Shown here: in pieces, positions 1 through 8,522 of the stretch | How the letters are laid out: each line of letters starts with the position of its first letter | How positions within the stretch are numbered: the stretch's first letter is position 1 | Assembly (NCBI GenBank): GCA_015232335.1 | Contig: JADFZV010000008.1 | Location: 1 to 64,000 of the forward strand | DNA from: Alphaproteobacteria bacterium | Lineage (GTDB): Bacteria > Pseudomonadota > Alphaproteobacteria > Rhodospirillales > WMHbin7 | Direction: 5' to 3' | Length of the DNA: 64,000 nt | Notes under the pieces: model-generated | Told to the model about the DNA's origin: nothing | Databases searched by the model: none | The model's input: only the letters and a program-made list of their open reading frames with translations | Position numbers and translations under genes: made by a program

Positions 1-944
1 ATGCCGCCTTTGAGCAGGGCGGCGCCGGATTCAGGCCGGGCGGCGGTGGCGGCGGCGGAGCCCATGATTTCGGCGGCGCCGGTTTCGCCGACATCTTCGA
101 CGAAATGTTCGGCGATTTCATGGGTGGCGGGCGCCGGGCCAGCGCCCAGCCGGGGCGCGGCCAGGATCTGCGCTACAATATGGATGTCACGCTGGAAGAG
201 GCGCATAAGGGGCTCAACACCTCGGTGCGCGTTCCTTCCTCGGTGCCCTGCGATGCCTGCAAGGGCAGCGGCTCGGCGGGCGGCAACCAGCCCACGGCCT
301 GCGCCACCTGCAACGGCCACGGCAAGGTGCGCGCCACGCAAGGCTTCTTCACCATCGAACGACCCTGTCCGACCTGCCACGGCATGGGCAAGGTGATCAG
401 CGATCCCTGCAAGCCCTGTGCGGGCTCGGGCCGGGTGCGCAAGGAAAAGACCCTGTCGGTCAATATTCCCCCGGGCGTCGAGGATGGTACGCGTATCCGT
501 CTGGCGGGCGAGGGCGAGGCGGGCTTGCGCGGCTCGGCGGCGGGCGATCTGTACATTTTCCTGTCGGTCAAGCCGCATCGCTTCTTTCAGCGCGACGGCG
601 CCAACATCTATTGCCGCGTGCCCATTCCTATGACCACGGCAGCGCTTGGCGGCCAGATCGAGGTGCCTACCATCGATGGCAACCGGGCCAAGGTGACCAT
701 CCCCACCGGCACTCAGACCGGACATCAGTTCCGCCTGAAGGCCAAGGGCATGGCGATTCTCAAAAGCCCGGCCAGGGGCGACATGTTCATCCAGGCCATG
801 GTCGAAACCCCGGTCAAGATGACCAAGAAGCAGCAGGACCTCTTGAAGGAATTCGACAAGGAAGGGGCGGGCCAGGATACCAGCCCCGAATCCACCGGCT
901 TCTTCTCCAAGGTCAAGGAGTTGTGGGACGATTTGAAGGAATAG
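1..944 (+). CDS. dnaJ: Chaperone protein DnaJ, C-terminal part (5' end outside window)
   Basis: Hsp40 co-chaperone that delivers unfolded clients to DnaK and stimulates its ATPase. The window opens inside the Gly/Phe-rich linker (the coding frame starts at base 3), so the J domain with its HPD motif lies upstream. Four zinc-binding repeats are visible in order: [24 protein letters not shown] and CKPCAGSG. The two beta-barrel substrate-binding domains and the C-terminal dimerisation segment follow, ending in an acidic helix before TAG. In alphaproteobacteria dnaJ is usually followed directly by dapB. Here a ccdAB pair sits between them. Confidence 0.97.
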   Translation, partial: AAFEQGGAGFRPGGGGGGGAHDFGGAGFADIFDEMFGDFMGGGRRASAQPGRGQDLRYNMDVTLEEAHKGLNTSVRVPSSVPCDACKGSGSAGGNQPTACATCNGHGKVRATQGFFTIERPCPTCHGMGKVISDPCKPCAGSGRVRKEKTLSVNIPPGVEDGTRIRLAGEGEAGLRGSAAGDLYIFLSVKPHRFFQRDGANIYCRVPIPMTTAALGGQIEVPTIDGNRAKVTIPTGTQTGHQFRLKAKGMAILKSPARGDMFIQAMVETPVKMTKKQQDLLKEFDKEGAGQDTSPESTGFFSKVKELWDDLKE

Positions 945-957
945 GTGCGCCGATCTT

Positions 958-991
958 ATGCGCATGCTATATGTGGGTCAGGCATGCGCAT
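958..991. promoter_or_regulatory. Perfect 10-bp inverted repeat ahead of ccdA (probable operator)
   Basis: ATGCGCATGC at 958-967 is repeated inverted as GCATGCGCAT at 982-991 with a 14-base spacer. It begins 14 bases after the dnaJ stop and ends 14 bases before the preferred ccdA start. CcdA/CcdB complexes repress their own operon by binding palindromes at this position, so an operator is the simplest reading. No T-run follows, which argues against an intrinsic terminator for dnaJ. Confidence 0.5.
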
Positions 992-1005
992 GACGGATGG
1001 GCATC

Positions 1006-1260
1006 ATGAATAACATCAACAAGCTCTACGATCCCAAGGCGGGCAAGAAAGCGGTGAATGTCACCGTGAATCAGGACCTTCTGCGTCAAGCCCGCGAAGC
1101 GGGGCTTAATTTGTCGGCCTCGCTGGAAGAAAAGCTGGCCGAAGAGGTGCGCGCCATCCGAAAAGCCCGCTGGCAGGAAGAGAACCGCGACGCCATCGAA
1201 GCTTACAACCGCTCTGTCGAGAAAAACGGGCTGTGGAGCGACGGCTACAGGCGGTTCTGA
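1006..1260 (+). CDS. ccdA: CcdA-type antitoxin
   Basis: Antitoxin of a type II toxin-antitoxin pair. It neutralises CcdB and binds the operon's own promoter. The ~84-residue protein has the family layout: an N-terminal DNA-binding ribbon-helix-helix (KAVNVTVNQDLL then AREAGLNLSASLEEKL) and a charged C-terminal tail with the NRDAIEAYNRSVEKNGLWSD segment that wraps the toxin. The start at 1006 is preferred because GGATGGG lies just upstream; an in-frame ATG at 997 would add three residues. The stop overlaps the ccdB start (TGATG). This chromosomal pair interrupts the usual dnaJ-dapB neighbourhood. Confidence 0.88.
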   Translation: MNNINKLYDPKAGKKAVNVTVNQDLLRQAREAGLNLSASLEEKLAEEVRAIRKARWQEENRDAIEAYNRSVEKNGLWSDGYRRF

Positions 1261-1568
1261 TGGCGCAATTCGATCTTTATCTCCCCGGCCGCCCCACACG
1301 CGTGGCCTATTTCCTCGATTTGCAGACCGATTTTCTTGACAGCTTGAATACGGTGATCGTGGCGCCTCTGGTGGCAGAAGAGCATGCCGAGATCAAAGGT
1401 CACCGCAGTTTGTCGACGCGATTCGTCGTCGAAGGAAAGCCCCATATTCTAGAAGCCGTCCATTTGGCGGCGATTGAAAGGAAGACCCTCGGCCCCAAGG
1501 TGGGGTCGCTTGCTGATCAAAGATATGACATTCTGGCGGCGCTGGATTTCATCTTCACGGGGATTTGA
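1260..1568 (+). CDS. ccdB: CcdB-type toxin (gyrase inhibitor family)
   Basis: CcdB toxins poison DNA gyrase by binding GyrA through their C-terminal residues. The 102-residue protein starts MAQFDLY, has the family hydrophobic core (VIVAPLV) and ends in ALDFIFTGI, matching the CcdB C-terminal helix and tail. The F plasmid toxin has Trp-Gly-Ile at the extreme end; here the tail is Thr-Gly-Ile, so the Trp equivalent is not conserved and gyrase poisoning cannot be assumed. The start ATG shares one base with the ccdA stop, typical of coupled translation. dapB begins 8 bases after the stop. Confidence 0.86.
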   Translation: MAQFDLYLPGRPTRVAYFLDLQTDFLDSLNTVIVAPLVAEEHAEIKGHRSLSTRFVVEGKPHILEAVHLAAIERKTLGPKVGSLADQRYDILAALDFIFTGI

Positions 1569-1576
1569 GGGCAAAC

Positions 1577-2374
1577 ATGAAAATCGGAATCGTCGGCTGC
1601 GCTGGAAGAATGGGTCAGATGCTGGTGCGCGAAGTGCTGCAAACCCCAGGGGCGCATCTGGCCGGTGGCACTGAGCGACCAGGCACCGACGCCGTCGGGC
1701 GCGATATCGGCGAATTGGTCGGTTTCGGAAAACTGGGCATCGCCGTCTCGGCCAGTGCTGCCGAGATGTTCCAGCATGTCGATGCGGTGATCGATTTCAC
1801 CGTGCCGCCGGCCAGCGTCGAACATGCGAAGATCGCGGCCAGTCTGGGCAAGGTGCTGATCATCGGCACTACCGGCATGAGCGAGGCCCAATCGCGCCAG
1901 GTCGAAGAACAGGCGCAAAAGGCCCGCATCGTGATGGCGCCCAATATGAGCGTGGGCGTCACCCTGGCCGCCGCCCTGGTCGAGCAGGTGGCCCGGGTGC
2001 TGGACGACATGTACGACATCGAGATCGTGGAAATGCATCATCGGCACAAGGTGGATGCGCCCTCGGGCACAGCGCTTGGCCTGGGCCGGGCGGCGGCCAA
2101 GGGCCGGGGCGTTTCGCTTGATCAGGTGGCCTGCAAATCCAGGGACGGCCAGACCGGCGTGCGCCCTCGTGGTGAGATCGGTTTCGCAACACTCAGGGGC
2201 GGCGATGTGGTGGGGGACCACACGGTGCTTTTCGCCGCTGAGGGCGAGCGTTTCGAGATCACCCACAAGGCATCAAGCCGTCAGATCTTCGCCAAGGGCG
2301 CCGTGCGGGCCGCCCTGTGGTGCAAGGGCAGGCGCCACGGGCTTTATTCGATGAAGGATGTCTTGGGCTTATGA
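1577..2374 (+). CDS. dapB: 4-hydroxy-tetrahydrodipicolinate reductase
   Basis: Reduces 4-hydroxy-tetrahydrodipicolinate with NAD(P)H in the diaminopimelate/lysine pathway, feeding peptidoglycan and lysine synthesis in the cytoplasm. The N-terminus MKIGIVGCAGRMG is the nucleotide-binding GxxGRMG motif. EMHHRHKVDAPSGTA carries the catalytic His-His and Lys of the family. The 265-residue length is normal. The start at 1577 is chosen over an upstream ATG at 1565 because it has a GAGGG ribosome site and begins exactly at the conserved strand. Its stop overlaps the nth start (ATGA). Confidence 0.97.
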   Translation: MKIGIVGCAGRMGQMLVREVLQTPGAHLAGGTERPGTDAVGRDIGELVGFGKLGIAVSASAAEMFQHVDAVIDFTVPPASVEHAKIAASLGKVLIIGTTGMSEAQSRQVEEQAQKARIVMAPNMSVGVTLAAALVEQVARVLDDMYDIEIVEMHHRHKVDAPSGTALGLGRAAAKGRGVSLDQVACKSRDGQTGVRPRGEIGFATLRGGDVVGDHTVLFAAEGERFEITHKASSRQIFAKGAVRAALWCKGRRHGLYSMKDVLGL

Positions 2375-3009
2375 CGCCCAAGAAAGTCCGCGAGCTTTAC
2401 AGTCGATTGCAGGCGCAAGACCCCGCTCCAAAAAGCGAACTCGATTTCGTCAATCCCTATACGCTGCTGGTGGCCGTGGTGCTGTCGGCCCAGGCGACGG
2501 ACAAGGGCGTCAACAAGGCCACGGCACCCTTGTTCAAAAAAGTGACGACCCCCGCCCAGATGTTGAAACTGGGGCTGGATGGCTTGAAGGAATATGTAAA
2601 GTCGATCGGTCTTTACAACGCCAAATCCGCCAACATCATCGAGCTGTCACGTCTGTTGATCGAACGCCATGGCGGCGAGGTTCCGCGCGACCGAGAAGCA
2701 CTTCAAGCCCTGCCCGGTGTCGGGCGCAAAACGGCCAATGTGGTGCTGAATGTCGCTTTCGGCGAACCCACCATGGCGGTGGATACGCATGTTTTCCGTG
2801 TTGCCAACCGCACCGGATTGGCGACCGGCAAAACGCCCGAAGCGGTCGAGGCGGGGTTGATGAAAATCACGCCGCCTGAATTCATGGATCACGCTCATCA
2901 CTGGCTGATCCTGCATGGGCGCTATATCTGCAAGGCGCGCCATCCAAGATGTGGTGACTGCCTTATCCGCGATCTGTGCGGGTTCAAAGAGAAGACCTTC
3001 CAGAACTGA
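2371..3009 (+). CDS. nth: Endonuclease III (DNA glycosylase/AP lyase)
   Basis: Removes oxidised pyrimidines from DNA and cleaves the abasic strand in base excision repair. The helix-hairpin-helix LPGVGRKTANVVL contains the catalytic Lys, and VDTHVFRVANR holds the catalytic Asp. The C-terminal [4Fe-4S] site fits C-x6-C-x2-C-x5-C (CKARHPRCGDCLIRDLC). The ATG at 2371 overlaps the dapB stop by four bases and matches the family N-terminus, so an upstream in-frame start at 2317 is rejected. Length is 212 residues, typical for the family. Confidence 0.97.
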   Translation: MTPKKVRELYSRLQAQDPAPKSELDFVNPYTLLVAVVLSAQATDKGVNKATAPLFKKVTTPAQMLKLGLDGLKEYVKSIGLYNAKSANIIELSRLLIERHGGEVPRDREALQALPGVGRKTANVVLNVAFGEPTMAVDTHVFRVANRTGLATGKTPEAVEAGLMKITPPEFMDHAHHWLILHGRYICKARHPRCGDCLIRDLCGFKEKTFQN

Positions 3010-3016
3010 TTCTCCC

Positions 3017-3032
3017 TGTGATGAAAATCACA
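3017..3032. promoter_or_regulatory. CRP/FNR-type palindrome, candidate operator
   Basis: TGTGATGAAAATCACA is a perfect match to the CRP half-site pattern TGTGA-N6-TCACA. It lies between nth and the small secreted protein gene starting at 3120. With one more flanking base each side it can also form a 7-bp hairpin with a GAAA loop, but no T-run follows, so a terminator is less likely. Which regulator binds it, if any, cannot be told from the window. Confidence 0.4.
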
Positions 3033-3119
3033 GATGACGTGTGACGGTGCGCACTGCGGCGAACCCTGAGTTCCGCCATTCTCCCGTCATCGAAACCAAC
3101 CCCACTCGGAGAAGTCACC

Positions 3120-3404
3120 ATGTTGAAGAAAACCACTCTGGCCCTGGCCATCGCTCTCGTTCCTTCGTTCGCTTTCGCCGCCGTCGATTCAAGCACGCCG
3201 GTTTCCAAGATGCAGAGCCGCCAGGACGTGCGCGCCCAGCTCGTTGCCGAGGGCGTCCTGCACGTCTCTCCTGTCAAGCTCATCCGCAAGGGCGTCTATG
3301 AAGCCAAGATTCTGACCCGCGAGCAGGGCTGGACCAAGGTCTATGTTGATGCCCGTAGCGGCCAGCGGATCAACGATTCGCTCATCGCTTTCCGCCGCGC
3401 GTAA
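3120..3404 (+). CDS. Small secreted PepSY-like protein
   Basis: A 94-residue exported protein. Residues 1-20 form a clear Sec signal peptide (two Lys, hydrophobic stretch, AFA cleavage site). The mature part (RQDVRAQLVAEGVLHV, then VYEAKILTREQGWTKVYVDARSG) resembles a PepSY-type fold, in which a short helix is followed by strands and a V-D-x-x-S/T-G turn. Such small periplasmic domains are often peptidase-inhibitor-like or sensory, but the function here is unknown. It has its own AGAAG ribosome site and no operon partner; a CRP-like palindrome lies ~90 bases upstream. Confidence 0.7.
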   Translation: MLKKTTLALAIALVPSFAFAAVDSSTPVSKMQSRQDVRAQLVAEGVLHVSPVKLIRKGVYEAKILTREQGWTKVYVDARSGQRINDSLIAFRRA

Positions 3405-3463
3405 TTCCGGCGGGGTTGGCAGGGAGGCAGGCGGGCTCGTTCCGTCCTGTCTCCCGATCCCCC

Positions 3464-6052
3464 TCAATCTGCGCCGCTGCCACGGGCCATCTTCAGGAAG
3501 GCATCCTCAAGTTTTCGGGTAAAAGCGGCGCCGTCGCAAAGAGGCGAGGCCAGCATGCGCCCGCGCGCTTCCCGGCGCAAAGAGGTGAGCGCCTCAACAT
3601 CCCCGGCCAGCGCCACGGCCTTTTCCAGATAGGCGTCGGCATTGGCGGCAACCAGATCCGCCATGCCCGCTGCGCGAAGAAAGCTTTCGCTGACCCTGCC
3701 CGACCAGCGGTCCGAGCGCAGGGTGATGGTCGGAACGCCCATCCACAGCGCCTCGGCGGTGGTGACGCCGCCACCGAAGGGAAAGGTGTCCAGGGCGATG
3801 TCGATCTTGCGGTAGGCCGCCACGAAATCCTGGCGTTGAGCGCGCCCCTCAATAGTCAGACGGGATTTGTCGACTCCCCGCGCCTCAAAGGCGCTCAGAA
3901 GTCCGGCCTCTACAGCAGGGGCATCGATCCTCACATATTTCAGCATCAGTCTCGATCCGGGGACGGCCTTCAGAATCCCCGCCCACAGATCGATCACGCC
4001 CTCGCAAATCTTGGCGCGGTTGTTGAAGCTGCCGAAGGTGACGAAGCCGTTGGCGATCATGGGCGGCTCGCCCTCGTCCAGATCGAAAGGCGGCGGATCG
4101 ACACAGAGATAACAGCCGGGAAGGCGCCAGACCTTCTCGGTGAAATAGGCCTCCTCCGCTTCGGGCACCACGGTCGCGTCGGCCAGGACGTAATCCATCT
4201 CTTCCAGACCAGTTGTGGCGCAATAGCCCATCCAGGAAACCTGGACGGGGGCCGGACGGTGTGCAAAGACGGGCAGGCGATTGTTTGCGGTGTGCCCCGA
4301 TAGATCGACCAGCACATCGATCCCATCGCCGTGGATCATCCTTGCCGCCTCGCCGTCGGAAAGGTTGGTGATGTCGCGCCAATGGTTGGCATGGGCGCGC
4401 AGGCGCTCGGTCTGCGCGTCGTGCGCTCTCGAATTGTCGTAGCAGAACAGCTCGACCCGCGCCGGATCGTGGAAGGGCAGCACCTTGCCCAGATAGAAAC
4501 CGACCGGGTGCATGTTGAAGTCGGAGGACACATAGCCGATGCGCAGGCGCCGATTCCCGGCGAATGCGCCAAGTCCGGTTCTGGCCGCATCCGGTCGGGC
4601 AAAACATGCTGCGAATCTTTTGCTGGCGGCCAACATGTCGCCCAGTCCCGCCTCTGGGTCATAGCCCAACGCCATTAGAAGATTGCCATGCGCCAGGGCG
4701 GTGGACGGAGCCAGGGCAATGGCGCGTTCGCAGAAGGCCGCGGCCTCGCGAGGTCGGCCGCAGCTTGTTAGGACAAGGCTCAGATTGATCAGGGCGTCGA
4801 TATGATCAGGGTCGATCTCGAGGGCCATACGGCAGGCGCTCTCGGCCTCGTCCGGTCGCTCAAGTTCGTAGAGCGCCAGCCCCAGATTGCAGAAGATCGA
4901 GGCGTGGCGGCGACCCATCTGGAGGGCAATCTCGCAGATTTGTCTGGCGGCATCGAACCGGCGCTGGCCGATCAGCAGGGCTCCCAGGCTGATCCGGGAT
5001 ATGTCGAAGGCCGGATCGAATTTAAGTGCCTGGAGATAGGCCGCCTCGGCCACATCAGCCCTTCCCTGACGGGCGCAGGCATTCCCCAAAGCGTGATGTC
5101 CGATCGCAGCCTCGGGCTGCAGCGTAACAAGCCATCTCGCCGATGCCTCGGCCAATTGTGGCCTTTCCAGATCCAGCAGGATGGCGCTTTTTCCGAGATG
5201 CGCCTCGAACGATCCGGGATCGAGTGCCAAGGCCTCGTCGATGCAGGCCAGGGCCTCGTCGGAACGGTTCAGGGCCTGCAAGAGATTGGCCCGCCCGATC
5301 CTGGCTTGCAGAAAAGCCGGATCGCGCTCAATGGCGGCGTCCATCAGGCCGAGGGCGCGGGCCGCATCACCCTCGCCTTTCGCAATCTGGGCTTGCAGAA
5401 ACAGGCAGCGCGGCCGTTGTGCGGCCCCCTCTGGCACCCTGCCCAGGGCGGCCTTGGCTTCAGCCCGCTGGCCTGCATCAAGCAGGGCCTGGGCGAGATT
5501 CTCGAGAATCTCGGGTTGCCCAGGCGACAGCCGGTCTGCGCTCGCAAAGGCTTCGACGGCCTTACCGAACTGTCCCTGTCGGGCCAGGCATGATCCCAGA
5601 CCCATCAGGGCGCCGGGGTGGCGGGGGCTGAGGGACAGAGTTCTGGCGAAGGCTTGGCGCGCCTCATCGTGGCGGCCCAGCGCGGACAGTGCTAGCCCCC
5701 GGTTATAGTGCGCATCCGCGTGATCCGGCCTGGCGCGGACAAGCTTTTCGAAATGGCGCAGGGCCTCCTCAGCCTGACCCTGCATGGCCTGAGCCACGCC
5801 CATTGCCATCAGGCAATCCGGATTGGACGGACGCTCCTTGAGAGCCGCTCCTAGAAAAACGGCAGCCTCCTGTGGGCGGCTGAGATGAAGCAGGATGACA
5901 CCCAGCAGATTATTGGCGTCGGGGTGCCTGGGCGAGCTGCCGAGAATCCGCCGACACAGGGCTTCAGCCTGCGCAAGCTGGCCGGACTGATAAAGCTGAA
6001 CGGCTGCGGCAAAGGAGGGGTCCGATTTACTCAAGTCAGATCTCGCAAACAT
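3464..6052 (-). CDS. TPR protein with O-GlcNAc transferase/SPINDLY-type catalytic domain
   Basis: A 862-residue cytoplasmic protein. The N-terminal half (about residues 10-460) is a run of tetratricopeptide repeats, with many A-x-x-x-G-x-x-x-A and final P/DP positions. The C-terminal half is a family 41 glycosyltransferase domain: LRIGYVSSDFNMHPVGFY with the family His, GSFNNRAKI, and DTFPFGGGVTTAEALWMGVP with the donor-binding loop. Bacterial members transfer a sugar to Ser/Thr of proteins (flagellin, adhesins) or remain uncharacterised; the sugar and target here are unknown. The start lies 18 bases after the upstream phosphorylase gene stop on the same strand, so the two may share a transcript. 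Confidence 0.85.
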   Translation of the reverse strand: MFARSDLSKSDPSFAAAVQLYQSGQLAQAEALCRRILGSSPRHPDANNLLGVILLHLSRPQEAAVFLGAALKERPSNPDCLMAMGVAQAMQGQAEEALRHFEKLVRARPDHADAHYNRGLALSALGRHDEARQAFARTLSLSPRHPGALMGLGSCLARQGQFGKAVEAFASADRLSPGQPEILENLAQALLDAGQRAEAKAALGRVPEGAAQRPRCLFLQAQIAKGEGDAARALGLMDAAIERDPAFLQARIGRANLLQALNRSDEALACIDEALALDPGSFEAHLGKSAILLDLERPQLAEASARWLVTLQPEAAIGHHALGNACARQGRADVAEAAYLQALKFDPAFDISRISLGALLIGQRRFDAARQICEIALQMGRRHASIFCNLGLALYELERPDEAESACRMALEIDPDHIDALINLSLVLTSCGRPREAAAFCERAIALAPSTALAHGNLLMALGYDPEAGLGDMLAASKRFAACFARPDAARTGLGAFAGNRRLRIGYVSSDFNMHPVGFYLGKVLPFHDPARVELFCYDNSRAHDAQTERLRAHANHWRDITNLSDGEAARMIHGDGIDVLVDLSGHTANNRLPVFAHRPAPVQVSWMGYCATTGLEEMDYVLADATVVPEAEEAYFTEKVWRLPGCYLCVDPPPFDLDEGEPPMIANGFVTFGSFNNRAKICEGVIDLWAGILKAVPGSRLMLKYVRIDAPAVEAGLLSAFEARGVDKSRLTIEGRAQRQDFVAAYRKIDIALDTFPFGGGVTTAEALWMGVPTITLRSDRWSGRVSESFLRAAGMADLVAANADAYLEKAVALAGDVEALTSLRREARGRMLASPLCDGAAFTRKLEDAFLKMARGSGAD

Positions 6053-6070
6053 TCATAGAATAGAGACGCA

Positions 6071-7555
6071 TCACCCCAACCCGAACCCGTTGTTTTCCCG
6101 CGCCAAGGCCGTGGCGAAGGCGAAGTCGGCTTTGTTGGCGGCATGAATGCGGTACAGAATTTCTCCCGCTTCCACCCGGTCGCCCACGCGCTTGAACAGA
6201 TCAAGCCCCGAGCCCTTGTCCATAGGGGCTCCGGCCAGCCTTGCGATGCGGGCGATGCGGTAGCAGTCGATCGAGGAAACCGTGCCTGCGCGGGTTGCCG
6301 GAATCTCCTCGGTGAATTTACCCAGGGCCGAGGGCACATGGCTGGGGCCTTGGGCTGCGATGATGCGCTCCATGGCGGTCAGCGCCCGGCCCGAATCCAG
6401 AATCTCGCGGGCGATGGCATAGCCCTGGCCGCCCCTTACCTTGGGATCGAAATCGATCAGCAGGCCCGCCAGTTCCAAGGATTTCTCGCGCAGATCCTGA
6501 GGTGCCGCGGGATCGCGCCTTAAGACCTGCATGACGTCCCTAGCTTCCAGCGCCGGGCCGATGCCGTGTCCGATGGGCTGCGAGCCGTCGCTCATGATCA
6601 CCACCAACTGCATGCCCATGGCGCCGCCCACGAATTCGAACAGTTTTCTTAAACGGATGGCTTCGGTCTGATTGCGTACCTTGGCCGTTGGTCCTACGGG
6701 AATGTCGATCAGAAGATGGGTCGAGCCAGCCGCCGCCTTCTTGGCCAGAATCGAGGCCACCATCTGTTCGGGCGTGTCCACGTTCAAGGGCCGCTCGACC
6801 GAGATCAGCACATCGTCGGCGGGTGCTAAATTCATATGCCCGCCCCAGACCAGACAGCCCCGTTCGGCCCCTACGATCTCGCGCAGTCGGGGCAGGGGAA
6901 TATCCACATTGGCCAGCACTTCCATGGTGTCGGCGGTGCCCGAAGGGCTGGTGATGGCGCGCGACGAGCTTTTGGGAATGGGCAATCCGTGCGCGGCTAC
7001 GATGGGCACCACGATCATCGAGGTGCGGTTGCCGGGCAGGCCGCCTACGCAATGCTTGTCCACCACCACCGGATCGGGCCAGGACAGTCGGGTGCCCGTA
7101 CCCGCCATGGCCCTGGTCAGGGCCAGCACCTCGCCGGTGGTCATGAATCCGGCCAGCGAGACCAGAAAGGCCGCCAGCTCCATCTGGGAATAGCGATGCG
7201 CCGCCACATCCTCGATGATGGCTTTGTAGTCCTGAGGCTCCAGCGTCTGGCCCCTGATCTTGGCGCGCACGGCTTCCAGGCTTTCTGGCGGGCTGGCCTG
7301 GCGAATCGAGACCTCGGTTCCTTCGGGCAGACCCATCGAGGCGAAAGCCTGCAGCGACAGGCCCAATTCGTCGGGCCCCACGATCAGGCCGTTTTCCACG
7401 ACATTGAGGGTGGCCAGGGCATGCTTGCCGTCGGCCATGACCTCGATCTTGGCCAGGGCCTTGAAGCCCTCGGCACGATAAACGGCGCAATCGCGGCTTA
7501 GGAAAGCCACATATTCGCGCTGGGTATCGATGGGAACGCGTTTGAGCTTGAGCAT
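6071..7555 (-). CDS. Thymidine phosphorylase family protein, AMP phosphorylase-like
   Basis: Nucleoside phosphorylase II family enzyme, 494 residues. It has an ~85-residue N-terminal extension before the phosphorylase fold, as in archaeal AMP phosphorylases and a proteobacterial subgroup annotated as putative thymidine phosphorylase. Visible motifs are VDKHCVGGLPGNRTSM (phosphate and base binding), SSRAITSPSGTADTMEVLANVD (the SSR-x-IT and SGTxDxxE family signature) and the C-terminal alpha/beta domain. Family chemistry is phosphorolysis of a nucleoside or nucleotide. AMP versus thymidine as substrate is undecided; the N-terminal extension favours a nucleotide. The neighbours give no pathway clue. 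Confidence 0.85.
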   Translation of the reverse strand: MLKLKRVPIDTQREYVAFLSRDCAVYRAEGFKALAKIEVMADGKHALATLNVVENGLIVGPDELGLSLQAFASMGLPEGTEVSIRQASPPESLEAVRAKIRGQTLEPQDYKAIIEDVAAHRYSQMELAAFLVSLAGFMTTGEVLALTRAMAGTGTRLSWPDPVVVDKHCVGGLPGNRTSMIVVPIVAAHGLPIPKSSSRAITSPSGTADTMEVLANVDIPLPRLREIVGAERGCLVWGGHMNLAPADDVLISVERPLNVDTPEQMVASILAKKAAAGSTHLLIDIPVGPTAKVRNQTEAIRLRKLFEFVGGAMGMQLVVIMSDGSQPIGHGIGPALEARDVMQVLRRDPAAPQDLREKSLELAGLLIDFDPKVRGGQGYAIAREILDSGRALTAMERIIAAQGPSHVPSALGKFTEEIPATRAGTVSSIDCYRIARIARLAGAPMDKGSGLDLFKRVGDRVEAGEILYRIHAANKADFAFATALARENNGFGLG

Positions 7556-7591
7556 CGGTCCAGTATAATCCCTCTTTGGCAGCCCCGCACG

Positions 7592-8509
7592 ATGATCCTC
7601 TCAGCCAGCTATCGCACAGACATTCCGGCCTTCTACGGCGATTGGTTCAGAAACCGCCTGAAGGCGGGCTATGTGCGGGTTGAAAACCCCTATGGCGGCA
7701 AACCATCCACCCTGTCCCTGCGCAAGCCGGATGTGGATGGATTTGTGTTCTGGACCAGGAACATAGAGCCATTTCTGCCGGTGCTGGACGCGCTTTGCGC
7801 ACAGGCTTATCCCTTTATCGTCACCCAGACCCTGACCGGCTATCCCAAGGCGCTGGAAGAGAGGGTGGCGGATGCCAACCGAGCGATTCGGGCCATGCGG
7901 CAGGTGGCCGAGCGATTCGGCCCCCGGGTCCTGGTCTGGCGTTACGACCCTATTTTGATCACCAGCCTGACCACACCCGAGTGGCATCTTGAGAATTTCG
8001 CAGCCCTTGCAAGGGGCTTGCGGGGCGCTTGTGACGAGGTGGTGGTGTCCTTTGCCCAGATTTACCAGAAAACCAGCCGCAATCTGACAGCAGCAGTGCA
8101 AAAACACGGTTTTTCCTGGCAGAACCCTGAAAATTCTGCCAAGCGAGCCCTGATCGCCAGGCTGGCCGGAATTGCCGGAGCAGAAGGGATGCGCCTCTCC
8201 GTCTGCTGCCAGCCGGAGTTGATCTCTGAAGGTGTCCAACCCGCCCGCTGCATCGATCCAGACCGGCTGAGAGGGATTGCCGGAAGGGAATTTCCCTTTA
8301 AGTTCAGGGGCACAAGGCCTGATTGCGGCTGCGCTGAAAGCAGAGACATCGGCGCCTATGACACCTGCCCGCATGGCTGCGCCTATTGCTATGGCGTCAG
8401 CAATCGCGCAACGGCGCTTGGGCGGTTCAAGGCGCATGATCCGAACGGTGAATTTTTGATCACGCCTGAAAAGCCGCCTGTTTCATCGACAGCCGATCTC
8501 TTCGAATGA
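7592..8509 (+). CDS. DUF1848 family protein with C-terminal radical-SAM-type Cys motif
   Basis: A 305-residue protein of the DUF1848 family, function not established. The N-terminus (ILSASYRTDIPAFYGDWF) and VFWTRN segment are typical. The C-terminal part carries two Cys at 245 and 247 (CGC) and then CPHGCAYCYG, a C-x3-C-x2-C motif (Cys 259, 263, 266) with an aromatic residue before the last Cys. This is the spacing that holds the [4Fe-4S] cluster of radical SAM enzymes, but here it sits at the C-terminal end. Cys-Cys at 205-206 may add to a second site. The gene is divergent from the phosphorylase with 36 bases between; glnD starts 13 bases downstream. Confidence 0.85.
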   Translation: MILSASYRTDIPAFYGDWFRNRLKAGYVRVENPYGGKPSTLSLRKPDVDGFVFWTRNIEPFLPVLDALCAQAYPFIVTQTLTGYPKALEERVADANRAIRAMRQVAERFGPRVLVWRYDPILITSLTTPEWHLENFAALARGLRGACDEVVVSFAQIYQKTSRNLTAAVQKHGFSWQNPENSAKRALIARLAGIAGAEGMRLSVCCQPELISEGVQPARCIDPDRLRGIAGREFPFKFRGTRPDCGCAESRDIGAYDTCPHGCAYCYGVSNRATALGRFKAHDPNGEFLITPEKPPVSSTADLFE

Positions 8510-8522
8510 TATCTTCCCTGCC

